From Marinilabiliaceae bacterium JC017 (GTDB lineage: Bacteria > Bacteroidota > Bacteroidia > Bacteroidales > Marinilabiliaceae), in NCBI GenBank assembly GCA_004296775.1, contig RHGE01000047.1, forward strand, positions 1 through 47,428: a stretch of 47,428 nucleotides of DNA. The letters are read 5' to 3'. This document shows positions 35,214-42,904 of this stretch, in pieces. Each line of letters opens with the position of its first letter. The first letter of the stretch is position 1. The notes beneath the pieces were generated by a model. That model was not told the DNA's origin. It searched no databases and worked only from the letters and a program-made list of their open reading frames with translations. Both the position numbers and the translations under genes were made by a program.

Positions 35214-35726
35214 CTACTCCTCTTTATTAGAATAAAACAATTCTTTAAACACCCCATTTTTTATCTCTATATCACCATTATCGGTGGTGATCGTTAATTC
35301 AAACGTTCCACTGATATAATCCTTCCCATCTTTTTTCCCAATCTCAGTGATCTCGACTTCTCCCTTAGTCGCTTTAGAAAGGGTACTTATATCAGACACC
35401 TTCTTTGTATAACTCGCAATGAACAAATTAAGATTCAGCTTAGCTATGGATTCCATCAATGAGATACTATAATCACCTTTGGTATCCCCCACGGTAGTAA
35501 TTTGAATCACTTGTCCGTCAATACTTGTTCCAACAATGGAAAAAGAATTAACTGGCGAAGTCATTTTCTTCACCACACGCACATCAGCTGACCAGCTCTT
35601 GCCATTTATTTCAGCGGTAAACTTATCTTTTATCCCCAAAAGATCTTTAGCCGAATCAATCACATCATCGGATTCACATGACATCATTAACATGGATATC
35701 ATGACACAAAAAAGTAACTTATACAT
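35214..35726 (-). CDS. DUF6252-like lipoprotein
   Basis: A 170-residue lipoprotein. The start at 35726 (MYKLLFCVMISMLMMSC) is preferred over one eight codons earlier, since it gives a compact signal peptide with lipobox MMSC. The mature part begins with FTAEINGKSWSADVRVVKK, a hallmark opening of the DUF6252-type Bacteroidota lipoproteins, followed by a beta-sandwich with VIQITTVGDTKGDYSISL and ISGTFELTITTDNGDIEIKNGVF. Function is unknown. A second, divergent member of the same type is encoded at 46728-47279. The next gene upstream on the same strand ends 48 bases away, so it may be the last gene of a unit with the two genes before it. Confidence 0.8.
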   Translation of the reverse strand: MYKLLFCVMISMLMMSCESDDVIDSAKDLLGIKDKFTAEINGKSWSADVRVVKKMTSPVNSFSIVGTSIDGQVIQITTVGDTKGDYSISLMESIAKLNLNLFIASYTKKVSDISTLSKATKGEVEITEIGKKDGKDYISGTFELTITTDNGDIEIKNGVFKELFYSNKEE

Positions 35727-35773
35727 ATATTCCAGTTGTTTTAATTTCAAATTCTACTGAGTCTCTACTCCTT

Positions 35774-36529
35774 CTACAAACAATCCTCTACCGCATTACT
35801 CAAAAAAACGATGGCCTTTTCAACGGGTAAGGCCAATGAGGCTGACAGGAAAAGCATGGGACTATCCATCCTCAATCCCCTCATATCGGCACTTTTATGC
35901 TCATAGGGCTTGTATTTCACCAGCAAATCGTGATTGATATGATCCATCAATGGCACTTCATAGCTCACGCCAAGCCTTAAATAACTAATACGTAGCGCCA
36001 GACGTGGCTGCAAAACAATATTAAAGGGTTGTATCTCTTTTCCTAACCGGTAATAGAACCGTTCATCGGGCATATTATAGCGCACCGCTTCAAAAATATA
36101 CCTACCCGACACGCCCATTTGAATATCAAGCCCGAAATTACGGCTTCCCAGGCCCAGCATATAAGCAGCCCCCACCCAGGCCGACTTGGTTTTAATGAGC
36201 CCATTGGTAGTGAAAGCCTCCATATGGCCATATCCATCAGAGATATCTGTCAAATACGTGTTGGTATTTCTGAAACTCAACGAATCCTGCGAATACCCCC
36301 CGGATAAGATCACATGATTTAAGCCATTGTATCGATATATCAATTCGCCATAGTACCGAATGGATCGAGAACTCTGATGGTAATTATCGCCGATCGCCTT
36401 CACATGCGTCCAACCATACTCAGCTCCGCCGGCCAACTGCACCCTGGGACGACGTTTCGATTGCGCGTCACCCATTTGCCAGGAAATAATAAAAAGAAAG
36501 AGTAATAATAAATTTCTCATCTGCTCCAT
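35774..36529 (-). CDS. outer-membrane beta-barrel protein, unknown
   Basis: The frame is open from 36601; starts at 36529 (MEQMRNLLLLF) or 36520 (MRNLLLLF) give a normal signal peptide ending GDAQ. The mature protein has alternating aromatic strands (VQLAGGAEYGWTHVKAIG, RYYGELIYRYNGLNHVILSGGY, GVSYEVPLMDHIN) and ends in strand-like residues, consistent with a barrel of 10-12 strands. The start at 36529 abuts the stop of the upstream lipoprotein gene (36531), implying coupling and a shared function such as a surface lipoprotein with a cognate outer-membrane barrel. No specific family was recognised. Confidence 0.75.
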   Translation of the reverse strand: MEQMRNLLLLFLFIISWQMGDAQSKRRPRVQLAGGAEYGWTHVKAIGDNYHQSSRSIRYYGELIYRYNGLNHVILSGGYSQDSLSFRNTNTYLTDISDGYGHMEAFTTNGLIKTKSAWVGAAYMLGLGSRNFGLDIQMGVSGRYIFEAVRYNMPDERFYYRLGKEIQPFNIVLQPRLALRISYLRLGVSYEVPLMDHINHDLLVKYKPYEHKSADMRGLRMDSPMLFLSASLALPVEKAIVFLSNAVEDCL

Positions 36530-36530
36530 T

Positions 36531-37823
36531 TTATTCCACCACAAGATTGTGTTCCCTGATAGTAATCTGTTTGAAGTAAGTACTATCAGCATTAAAAACA
36601 TTGACTTTTTCGGCTTTGGGAAGTTTTACAAAACGTTCGGTCTGGCCATCAATGGCAATTCCAGTATAATGAGGCACCCCAATAAATACTTTCTCACCGG
36701 TTTTATTGACGCAATACACATCCTCGTAGTCGCCACCAAACTCTATTTGTGTAACTAATCCCTTCACCAGCGTAATGCCATCCAACTCTTCAGAAATGAC
36801 ACCTGAGAATTCCCTGGCCGACACACAGTTTTCTCCTTCATCAAGGTAATAGAGGGTTTCATGCCCGGAGGAAAGCGCAGATAAACCTTCTGTATTTTCA
36901 TAACCATATACCAGGTCTTCGATCATCGCATTACCCCAATACACATTCACCGCATCGCTGAGGTGATTAACAATTTTAAGCATCGCCACATTTTCAGGTA
37001 TGGCATTGAAGCCCGGAATGCGGATATCCATTTCATCATGGGCTGCATTCAGGGTGATGTAGGGACTTTCGAGCCAACCCACTTCAGTATGGGATGAAGC
37101 ATTCCCCGACTCGGAATACCAATACCGGTAATAGAATTTATACACGCCATAATCAATCTTTGCTTTATGGCCATTGCCCGGATTTAACGAAACCATGCAG
37201 GCGCCGGTTTTCGATTGAAGGTAAACATCCGTATTGTAGGTGTACTGAAACCCGTCTTGTTGGGTGGGATAATTAAACCGGATGGTGCCATTTCCATCCG
37301 ACGTGGCAAATTCACTGATAACCCATTTCAAACGGTTACCCGGCAGAAGATCCGGTGGCAATATCACCACCCACTTCTTAAATATCTTTTCAGGATCAGG
37401 GCTTTTCACATCATCGGTTTCCGAAACTTTGTAAATAGCCAATTCCTGTTTCTCTTTATAGGCCGGAATATTAACCAGGTAATTACTTGTTCTTGGCGGG
37501 ATAACTTTAGCATGCACATTGTTGATATATAAATGAAGCGTTTCCCGGCTTTCATTCATCACAATAAGGTTCCCATCGATATCAGGTTGACTCAGACTGT
37601 CAGGATCACTATATATATAGGCATCACTGTAATTGCACTGTCCATTATCGATGTTGGCCTCAGAATCGTAATTGAGCGCCCGTGAATCACAACAACCCAC
37701 CTTATTCTCTTGATTTTTGCACGAATAAACAAAAGGGATTAAACCGATGCAACCCATCATTATCAGCTGAATGAATTTACACCTCCCTTTTTCTCCTGAC
37801 TTTTTAGCACAATACATATACAC
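36531..37823 (-). CDS. lipoprotein with Cys-bounded NY module and paralogue of 38302-39309
   Basis: A 430-residue lipoprotein with a long n-region and lipobox FVYSC (C35). Immediately after it (about residues 43-64) is a GC-C-D-x-x-ALNYDSEA-x-x-DNGQC module, the Cys-bounded 'ALNYxxxAxxDxGxC' motif common in secreted Bacteroidota proteins. The rest (about 85-420) is homologous over its full length to the lipoprotein at 38302-39309: VNIPAYKE, IFKKWVV, YNTDVYLQSKTGACMVSLNPGN, YGVYKFYYRYWYS. Both contain two Asn-rich strand motifs (NLIVMNESRETLHLY and LKIVNHLSDAVNVYW), suggesting an internal duplication. It abuts the barrel gene downstream. Function is unknown. Confidence 0.8.
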   Translation of the reverse strand: MYMYCAKKSGEKGRCKFIQLIMMGCIGLIPFVYSCKNQENKVGCCDSRALNYDSEANIDNGQCNYSDAYIYSDPDSLSQPDIDGNLIVMNESRETLHLYINNVHAKVIPPRTSNYLVNIPAYKEKQELAIYKVSETDDVKSPDPEKIFKKWVVILPPDLLPGNRLKWVISEFATSDGNGTIRFNYPTQQDGFQYTYNTDVYLQSKTGACMVSLNPGNGHKAKIDYGVYKFYYRYWYSESGNASSHTEVGWLESPYITLNAAHDEMDIRIPGFNAIPENVAMLKIVNHLSDAVNVYWGNAMIEDLVYGYENTEGLSALSSGHETLYYLDEGENCVSAREFSGVISEELDGITLVKGLVTQIEFGGDYEDVYCVNKTGEKVFIGVPHYTGIAIDGQTERFVKLPKAEKVNVFNADSTYFKQITIREHNLVVE

Positions 37824-38039
37824 TCTTTGCTTGTAGACCTGACAACTGGTTTAACATCTAATTAATTGAATCATTAACGTCCGGGAGTATAGTAACCTAA
37901 GGCATGATAATAGCTGATCAACTAACCCCTATGGAATATAGACCTGCTAATCACGTTTTTCATCTCCCTCCTCGTTTCTTAGCGGGACCTCCTGGTTATT
38001 TAGAAAGTTGGTACATGAATAAAAACAAAATCGAATAAT

Positions 38040-38123
38040 CCGAAAGGTATGCTACGCCTATACCTTTAAAAACAACACAACGGATGCATTTTAAAAACCT
38101 TATGGCATAGTCATACCTTTCGG
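38040..38123. repeat. 12-bp inverted repeat flanking a 60-base interior
   Basis: CCGAAAGGTATG at 38040-38051 and its exact reverse complement CATACCTTTCGG at 38112-38123. A third half-site, ATACCTTT, follows the first arm at about 38060-38067, allowing an alternative smaller hairpin. It lies in the 37824-38301 gap, between the two paralogous lipoprotein genes. Its role is unknown: it may be an operator, attenuator or element remnant. Nothing else in the gap is recognisable. Confidence 0.7.
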
Positions 38124-38301
38124 CAGACTTGTTATCCTATGACGTGATTATATCAATAGATCGTTATGTTTTCAGATGACAGACCTGAGACTTAAATACA
38201 CTCCGATCATATAAAACCCTGACAACACCGGGGTATATTTAAGCTCAAAACAATCTGTCAGTCCCTATAAAAACAACGACTTATTAGTAAAGCAATATCA
38301 T

Positions 38302-39309
38302 TTATTCACCCACATTCCAACTTGCTGTTTCATCAGCAACAATCTCAACATCCGATTCCTGGATAAATTTTCCGTCAAGCGTTGTTGCCTTCAGAGAATA
38401 AGTAGTGGCATTAGCATCTTCGGTAGTGATAGGTAAAATATAAGTATACTCACCTTTGCCACTAATAAGTGACAATGCATCTGTATTACCACCAACCAGG
38501 TAACAAACTTCTTCAATCAAATTACCGTTAGCCCAAATATTTACAGGATTATTGGTATTGTTCTTAACATTCAGCTTGCCATAATATACTAAACCGGCAT
38601 CGGTTCCTTTATGGTTAACCACGATGGAAGATTCCGAACGGCCCGCATTTAAAACCACCCAAAACGATACTTCTTCGTCATCAATGGTCTGATTATCCAT
38701 CCATCCGTGATCTTCAATACCACTTGCCGTATTCTGATCCGATGACCAATAGTGATAATGCAGGGTATAAGCACCATAATCCAGACCGATCTGTTTATCC
38801 TGGTCACCCGGCTTCAGAGAAGCAATGCGCGCCCCGGTCTGACTATTCAGATACACATCAACATTGTAACCATTGGATCCTGAATAACTGTAATACTTTA
38901 ATTTCAAAGTACCACTGTTACTATCCTGGTTAGTTGCGCCCACATGCCAGGTCACCTGATCACTCAACGCTGTTCCTTTAGACAAAGGCACTTTCCACTT
39001 TTTGAATACATTTTCAGTAGGTGGATTATTAATGTCATCCTTCACCAACTCATAATCATATAATGACAACTCTACAGCTCCTTCTGCTGCATTAGGAATA
39101 TTAATCAAAAAATCAGATGAACTAGAGGATATTTTCCTGATAGGCACCTCCTCTTTATACAACACCAACCGCTTATTACTATTATTAATGATGAGCAAAT
39201 TACCTGCTGCATCAGATGGATCAGCTACGAATTTTGCGGGTGGATCGTCCTTCTCACAACCGGCAAAAGCCATCGCCAACAATATCAAAACCGATAAAAT
39301 TCTATTCAT
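38302..39309 (-). CDS. lipoprotein paralogous to 36531-37823
   Basis: A 335-residue lipoprotein with lipobox AFAGC (C18). It is homologous along its length to the neighbouring 430-residue lipoprotein: NLLIINNSNKRLVLY, SDFLINIPNAAE, NVFKKWKVPLSKG, YNVDVYLNSQTGARIASLKPGD, YGAYTLHYHYWSS, and a second strand set LNVKNNTNNPVNIWANGNLIEEV. It lacks the Cys-bounded module of its paralogue. The repeated Asn-rich strands indicate beta-sandwich domains. A surface or adhesive role is plausible but not shown. It is transcribed in the same direction as its paralogue but separated by a 478-base gap. Confidence 0.8.
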   Translation of the reverse strand: MNRILSVLILLAMAFAGCEKDDPPAKFVADPSDAAGNLLIINNSNKRLVLYKEEVPIRKISSSSSDFLINIPNAAEGAVELSLYDYELVKDDINNPPTENVFKKWKVPLSKGTALSDQVTWHVGATNQDSNSGTLKLKYYSYSGSNGYNVDVYLNSQTGARIASLKPGDQDKQIGLDYGAYTLHYHYWSSDQNTASGIEDHGWMDNQTIDDEEVSFWVVLNAGRSESSIVVNHKGTDAGLVYYGKLNVKNNTNNPVNIWANGNLIEEVCYLVGGNTDALSLISGKGEYTYILPITTEDANATTYSLKATTLDGKFIQESDVEIVADETASWNVGE

Positions 39310-39380
39310 AACCTATTATTTTTATTTAACTAATTTCATTATCTATTTTCTCTTCCTCTCATCTCACCATATGAGTGGAA

Positions 39381-40055
39381 TTACTGAATCGTGATCCCTT
39401 TAACCTTAAGATCTATCTCTTTCTCAATCACACTTGAAGAACTAATAAACCTATCATCCATCAATTTCCTCCATTCAAGATTACCCCAACTATCCTCAGG
39501 AATCCCAAATTCCAATTTCAAGGCCTTGTTTTTTAATACCCCCTCATCAAACACAATGGTTCCCCCGCTACAACAACCAAAACCACAAAATTTAAACGGT
39601 GCAGCATTTAATTTCACAAGTTCAGAAATGGACATTCCCAACTTAACACCTTTCGTCGTATGCCATTTCGATGAATCACCACTAATACTGATAAAAGGGC
39701 CTGCTTCTTCCCAGATAAAACGCACCTCATCGATGGTTCCTTCATTTAAAATGGACAACTCCTTTCTAACGGTACCTTCCTCCAACCAAATTTCATGAGA
39801 GACTACCTGTTCCTCACCAAATGCACCAATCAGTTGCTCTTTATTTTTGTATTTCAAGAAAGATGACAATTCATTCCCGATAACCATATATTCCCCGCCT
39901 CTTTGTTGCAAAACCAACTCCTTTCCTACAACTACATTATTTGAAGTATTTTCCTTTGGCCCGCAATCTATATTTTCAATATTGGTATTTCCTCCATTAT
40001 TTACACAACAGACAAAACCTAATACAATACCTAGTATATAAACGGCCATTCTCAT
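39381..40055 (-). CDS. Cys-rich lipoprotein, unknown
   Basis: A 224-residue lipoprotein with lipobox at GFVCC (C16 or C17). The mature part is beta-rich. It contains a cluster, FKFCGFGCCSGG, near residue 155, and ends in KVKGITIQ. No family was recognised. It ends 71 bases upstream of the paralogous lipoprotein gene on the same strand and could begin that transcript. Confidence 0.75.
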   Translation of the reverse strand: MRMAVYILGIVLGFVCCVNNGGNTNIENIDCGPKENTSNNVVVGKELVLQQRGGEYMVIGNELSSFLKYKNKEQLIGAFGEEQVVSHEIWLEEGTVRKELSILNEGTIDEVRFIWEEAGPFISISGDSSKWHTTKGVKLGMSISELVKLNAAPFKFCGFGCCSGGTIVFDEGVLKNKALKLEFGIPEDSWGNLEWRKLMDDRFISSSSVIEKEIDLKVKGITIQ

Positions 40056-40424
40056 ACAACACTTTTCGATGTCAACTATTACATTAAACGCTCAAACATT
40101 TTCATCCATAACGCAATTACCTATAGAACATGCTCAACATCAATTGTCAAAAACCGCATTTGGATTATTCCTTTTCAGCAAGCACTATTAACACCTGCAG
40201 TATAATTTCCTTCGTTTTGCTAACGCTCGTTCCAATTCTTTTTCTCTTCACAAAGAAAGAATGACGCTCATTGATTAAAAACACGTGATTCCGTGAAAAT
40301 GAACATCGACATGAAATTTATTTTACAACGAAACGCCAGGTCTGTTTCCCGGGAAGAGCATTATCATTTTAGCTGGTTAGAGAATTAAAGAATGGAGAAG
40401 TAAACATTAATGACAGCCACAGCC
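40056..40424. other. non-coding gap before the 23-bp array
   Basis: AT-rich sequence between the lipoprotein start and the array. It contains an intergenic phrase TTTCGTTTTGCTAACGCTCGTTCC near 40212. No gene, terminator or promoter is convincing. Confidence 0.3.
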
Positions 40425-40578
40425 GCTCGAGTGTGACACTCACTACCAGTCGAGTGTCACACCCACTATCAGTCGAGTGTGACACCCACTACCAGTCGAG
40501 TGTGACATCCACTATCAGTCGAGTGCGGCACCCACTATCAGTCAAGTGTGACACCCACTACCAGTCAAGTGCGGCATC
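40425..40578. repeat. 23-bp tandem repeat, six copies plus a partial
   Basis: Units of consensus AGTCGAGTGTGACACCCACTAYC start at 40425 (first variant GCTCGAG), 40448, 40471, 40494, 40517, 40540, and a partial one at 40563. All spacings are 23 bases. Variants include GTCGAG to GTCAAG and GTGTGACAC to GTGCGGCAC. The unit contains the near-palindrome GTGTGACAC. No spacers are present, so it is not a CRISPR array. Confidence 0.93.
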
Positions 40579-40698
40579 TGCACTTATTTTTTGTTTCTTA
40601 TTTTTCGGGTTAAATCCACGAATCCACCTCTCCTTGCTTCGTCTAAAAACTAATTACCTAATACTACGACACCCATCTCCAAGCGCTAATGAAGAAAC

Positions 40699-40946
40699 AT
40701 GGAGAATCGCTATTTTACCTTTTTTAAGGTTGAGACTTCACAAAAGATGCATGCCCAATTTTCCATCTCTGACAAAGGGAAAGGCATACCTGAAAATTTA
40801 CTCAGTAAGATATTCATTCCTTTTTCACCATTAAACCGAAAGGTATTGGACTGAGTTTATCAAAACAGATAGCAGTAAACATGGGAGGTACCTTACTGAG
40901 GGAATCCGTCATCGATAAAAAAACAACGTTTATCCTAGAATTATAG
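40699..40946 (+). pseudogene. decayed C-terminal fragment of a sensor histidine kinase
   Basis: Frame 1, from an ATG at 40699, reads ...AQFSISDKGKGIPENLLSK..., carrying the G1 box (SDKGKGIPE) and the following IFIPF of a HATPase domain. It then runs into PLNRKVLD and a stop. In the next frame, from 40842, it continues GIGLSLSKQIAVNMGG and runs to TTFILEL and a TAG at 40944-40946, which is the G2 box and the family's normal end. One missing T in the TTTTT run at 40821-40825 would join the two frames (PFF-T). N-box, HisKA and sensor regions are absent; a stop lies just upstream at 40690. It is a frameshifted remnant only, with no function expected. Confidence 0.85.
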
Positions 40947-41007
40947 CCATTCATAAAAACCAACAAAACCTTTATAGCCGCAACCCCTGTAAAGATGGGG
41001 AGTTTTA

Positions 41008-41015
41008 TATCTTTG
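41008..41015 (+). promoter_or_regulatory. Bacteroidota-type -7 box (TATCTTTG)
   Basis: An exact TAnnTTTG match, 38 bases upstream of the ATG of the ArsC-like gene. No good -33 element was found at the expected distance. The position suits the gene at 41053. Confidence 0.45.
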
Positions 41016-41052
41016 CTACCCGTAAGTACAAAGGAACTACAGATTAATTATC

Positions 41053-41418
41053 ATGAAGAAAGTTTACTATCTAAGAAATTGCAACACTTGCAAACGAATT
41101 TTGAAAGAAGTAAATCCGGATGATGATTTTGAAATGATCGATATTAAGACCGAAAATATTACAGAACCTGAACTGGATAAGCTGGCCGAAATGACAGGCA
41201 ACTATGAGTCATTATTTAATAAACAAGCCAGAAAGTACAGGGAATTGGGCTTAAATCAAAAATCGCTTAACGAAGATGATTTTAGATCACTGATTCTGGA
41301 AGATTACACATTTCTTAGACGACCTGTATTCCTTATTGATGACAAAATTTTTGTAGGAAACAAGAAAGACACTATCAACCAACTAGTAGTTTTTATTGAT
41401 CAAATAAGAAGAAATTAA
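41053..41418 (+). CDS. ArsC/Spx-family thioredoxin-fold protein
   Basis: A 121-residue cytoplasmic protein of the ArsC-like (Spx/YffB-type) family. It begins with the redox motif RNCNTCKR (C10, C13) and has LDKLAEMTGNYESLFNK, then YTFLRRPVFLIDDKIFVG, the conserved RRPV/I segment. It could be a glutaredoxin-coupled arsenate reductase or a regulator-like relative; sequence alone does not decide. A promoter box lies 38 bases upstream and a terminator 45 bases downstream, so it is monocistronic. No ars operon genes are near it. Confidence 0.9.
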   Translation: MKKVYYLRNCNTCKRILKEVNPDDDFEMIDIKTENITEPELDKLAEMTGNYESLFNKQARKYRELGLNQKSLNEDDFRSLILEDYTFLRRPVFLIDDKIFVGNKKDTINQLVVFIDQIRRN

Positions 41419-41461
41419 AGATATCCAGTAAGACCTAATCCTAACATTTAACCCCTGATCT

Positions 41462-41496
41462 AAAAAAAAGGCTTCTTTTAAAGAAGCCTTTTTAAT
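41462..41496. terminator. bidirectional intrinsic terminator
   Basis: A perfect stem AAAAAGGCTTCTTT / AAAGAAGCCTTTTT with a very short loop, with A-runs upstream and TTTTTAATTTT downstream. It lies between the convergent ArsC-like and S37 peptidase genes. Confidence 0.93.
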
Positions 41497-41515
41497 TTTA
41501 TACACTTTATCATTC

Positions 41516-42790
41516 TTATTCCAACCATGTATTAAGCGTACTGATCACTTCTTGTTTCATCTCTTCAGGAAGGGTATTTATCCTGGTAAGGTGTGAACCA
41601 TTAGGCTGAATCGCTTTTAAAGTATTAGAACGGTTGCCCGTTACAATCGAAGTAGATCCCCAAGGATCATTTCCTCCTACAAGAGCGATAATCTTTGGAT
41701 CATTCTTATTTATCTGCTCCATTACAAACTGCATCGTTTCAGGAACAAAACGCAAGGTATCCCCCCCGGGAGCAAATATGCAGCTACTGATGGTATCCTG
41801 GTCATATCCTTTCAACATGGGTTTCAATTCACCAGGCACATAAGCGTAGTAACCAAGCTCTTTATAGGCTTGATAAAAGAATGGTTTTATTCCTTCCCAA
41901 TCCTGATCCGAAACATAGCCAAAATCACTGCCTTTCTTTAAATGATCAAATAATTCATCCAAAGAAGCCTCTTTTGACGGGATCATAGATGGCTGACTCC
42001 CCCATTGCCAAAAAGAAAACGGATACTCCAGTACAATAAGATCAAACGCTTTTTCATATCCCATTCGATAAGTGTAGCCTTGCTCTTCCACATACGCCAC
42101 GAAACGTTTCATCATCTCATCCCGGTTTTCTAAAACACGTCGTTGAAAATCTATAATTTGATTCCGTGCTTCATCCGATCCTACTTGGTGAAAGAAATCA
42201 AAGAGGCGGTGATCTTCGCGGGCCAGATTCACAGGAGCCACATAAGGAACACTTATATCTACATCATTGGGGAAATAAGCCCTGTGAAATATGGTACACT
42301 GTCCACCTTTACTTATACCGGTGGTCATCCATTTACCTTTATAGAATTTTTTAAAGAGCTGAATGATATGATGGTGGTCATTAGCCGCCTGCTCTACGGT
42401 TAAATATTGCCAGTCCAGGCTATCCGGTATGGACGAATCAAAATAACGGTGCTCTACAATGATTTGGTTGGCATTAGTTAAACGGGCCAACTCAGAAGTA
42501 TAATTCCTTCTGGCAGAATAGCCTTCTGTAACCATTACCACAGGGGCATTCACATCCCGGAAAGAAAACCACACACGTTGTTTAAAAGAACCTTTCTCAG
42601 GATGTTTATGATCCAGCGGTTGCTTTACCCAAACCAGATAGCTTTGCTGAAACAAGGTGGTATCAGTCGCTATTGAGTCAAATTGTAACTCGGTTTGCTC
42701 ATTTAAAAAGGCCTCTACGGTGACCGGTTGCTTTTGACATGCCGTCAATAAAGCTAAAAATACCAGGGATTGAAAGAAGATTTTCATCAT
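41516..42790 (-). CDS. S37-family tripeptidyl aminopeptidase-like lipoprotein
   Basis: A 424-residue lipoprotein (lipobox LLTAC, C18) of the alpha/beta-hydrolase peptidase family S37 (PS-10). Features: an N-terminal strand leading to LDHKHPEKGSFKQRV, VTEGYSARR, IIVEHRYF, and the nucleophile elbow GISKGGQ (S160). The late Asp is probably in GGNDPWG, and the His in NGSHLTRI. Members release tripeptides or act as prolyl aminopeptidases; the lipobox places this one in the envelope. It may work with the M28 aminopeptidase on extracellular peptides (inference). The lysine in GxSKGG is typical of the family. Confidence 0.88.
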   Translation of the reverse strand: MMKIFFQSLVFLALLTACQKQPVTVEAFLNEQTELQFDSIATDTTLFQQSYLVWVKQPLDHKHPEKGSFKQRVWFSFRDVNAPVVMVTEGYSARRNYTSELARLTNANQIIVEHRYFDSSIPDSLDWQYLTVEQAANDHHHIIQLFKKFYKGKWMTTGISKGGQCTIFHRAYFPNDVDISVPYVAPVNLAREDHRLFDFFHQVGSDEARNQIIDFQRRVLENRDEMMKRFVAYVEEQGYTYRMGYEKAFDLIVLEYPFSFWQWGSQPSMIPSKEASLDELFDHLKKGSDFGYVSDQDWEGIKPFFYQAYKELGYYAYVPGELKPMLKGYDQDTISSCIFAPGGDTLRFVPETMQFVMEQINKNDPKIIALVGGNDPWGSTSIVTGNRSNTLKAIQPNGSHLTRINTLPEEMKQEVISTLNTWLE

Positions 42791-42852
42791 GGAATAAAAT
42801 ACTTGCGTTCGTAATTTAAATAGTGACTTACAAACGATGGTTAAACATATAA

Positions 42853-42885
42853 AAAGGAGGGGCCAATAAAATCAGCCGCCTCCTT
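42853..42885 (-). terminator. terminator after the glycyl radical enzyme gene
   Basis: On the minus strand, AAGGAGGCGGC pairs with GGCCCCTCCTT (one mismatch) around a 10-base loop, followed by TTTATATG. It lies 20 bases beyond the stop at 42905. Confidence 0.8.
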
Positions 42886-42904
42886 CATCGCAACTTATGG
42901 TGAA

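Noticed and set aside
40433-40834. 133-residue open frame over the 23-bp array
   Set aside because: It is read out of frame with the kinase remnant and across the repeat; the better explanation is the array plus a pseudogene.
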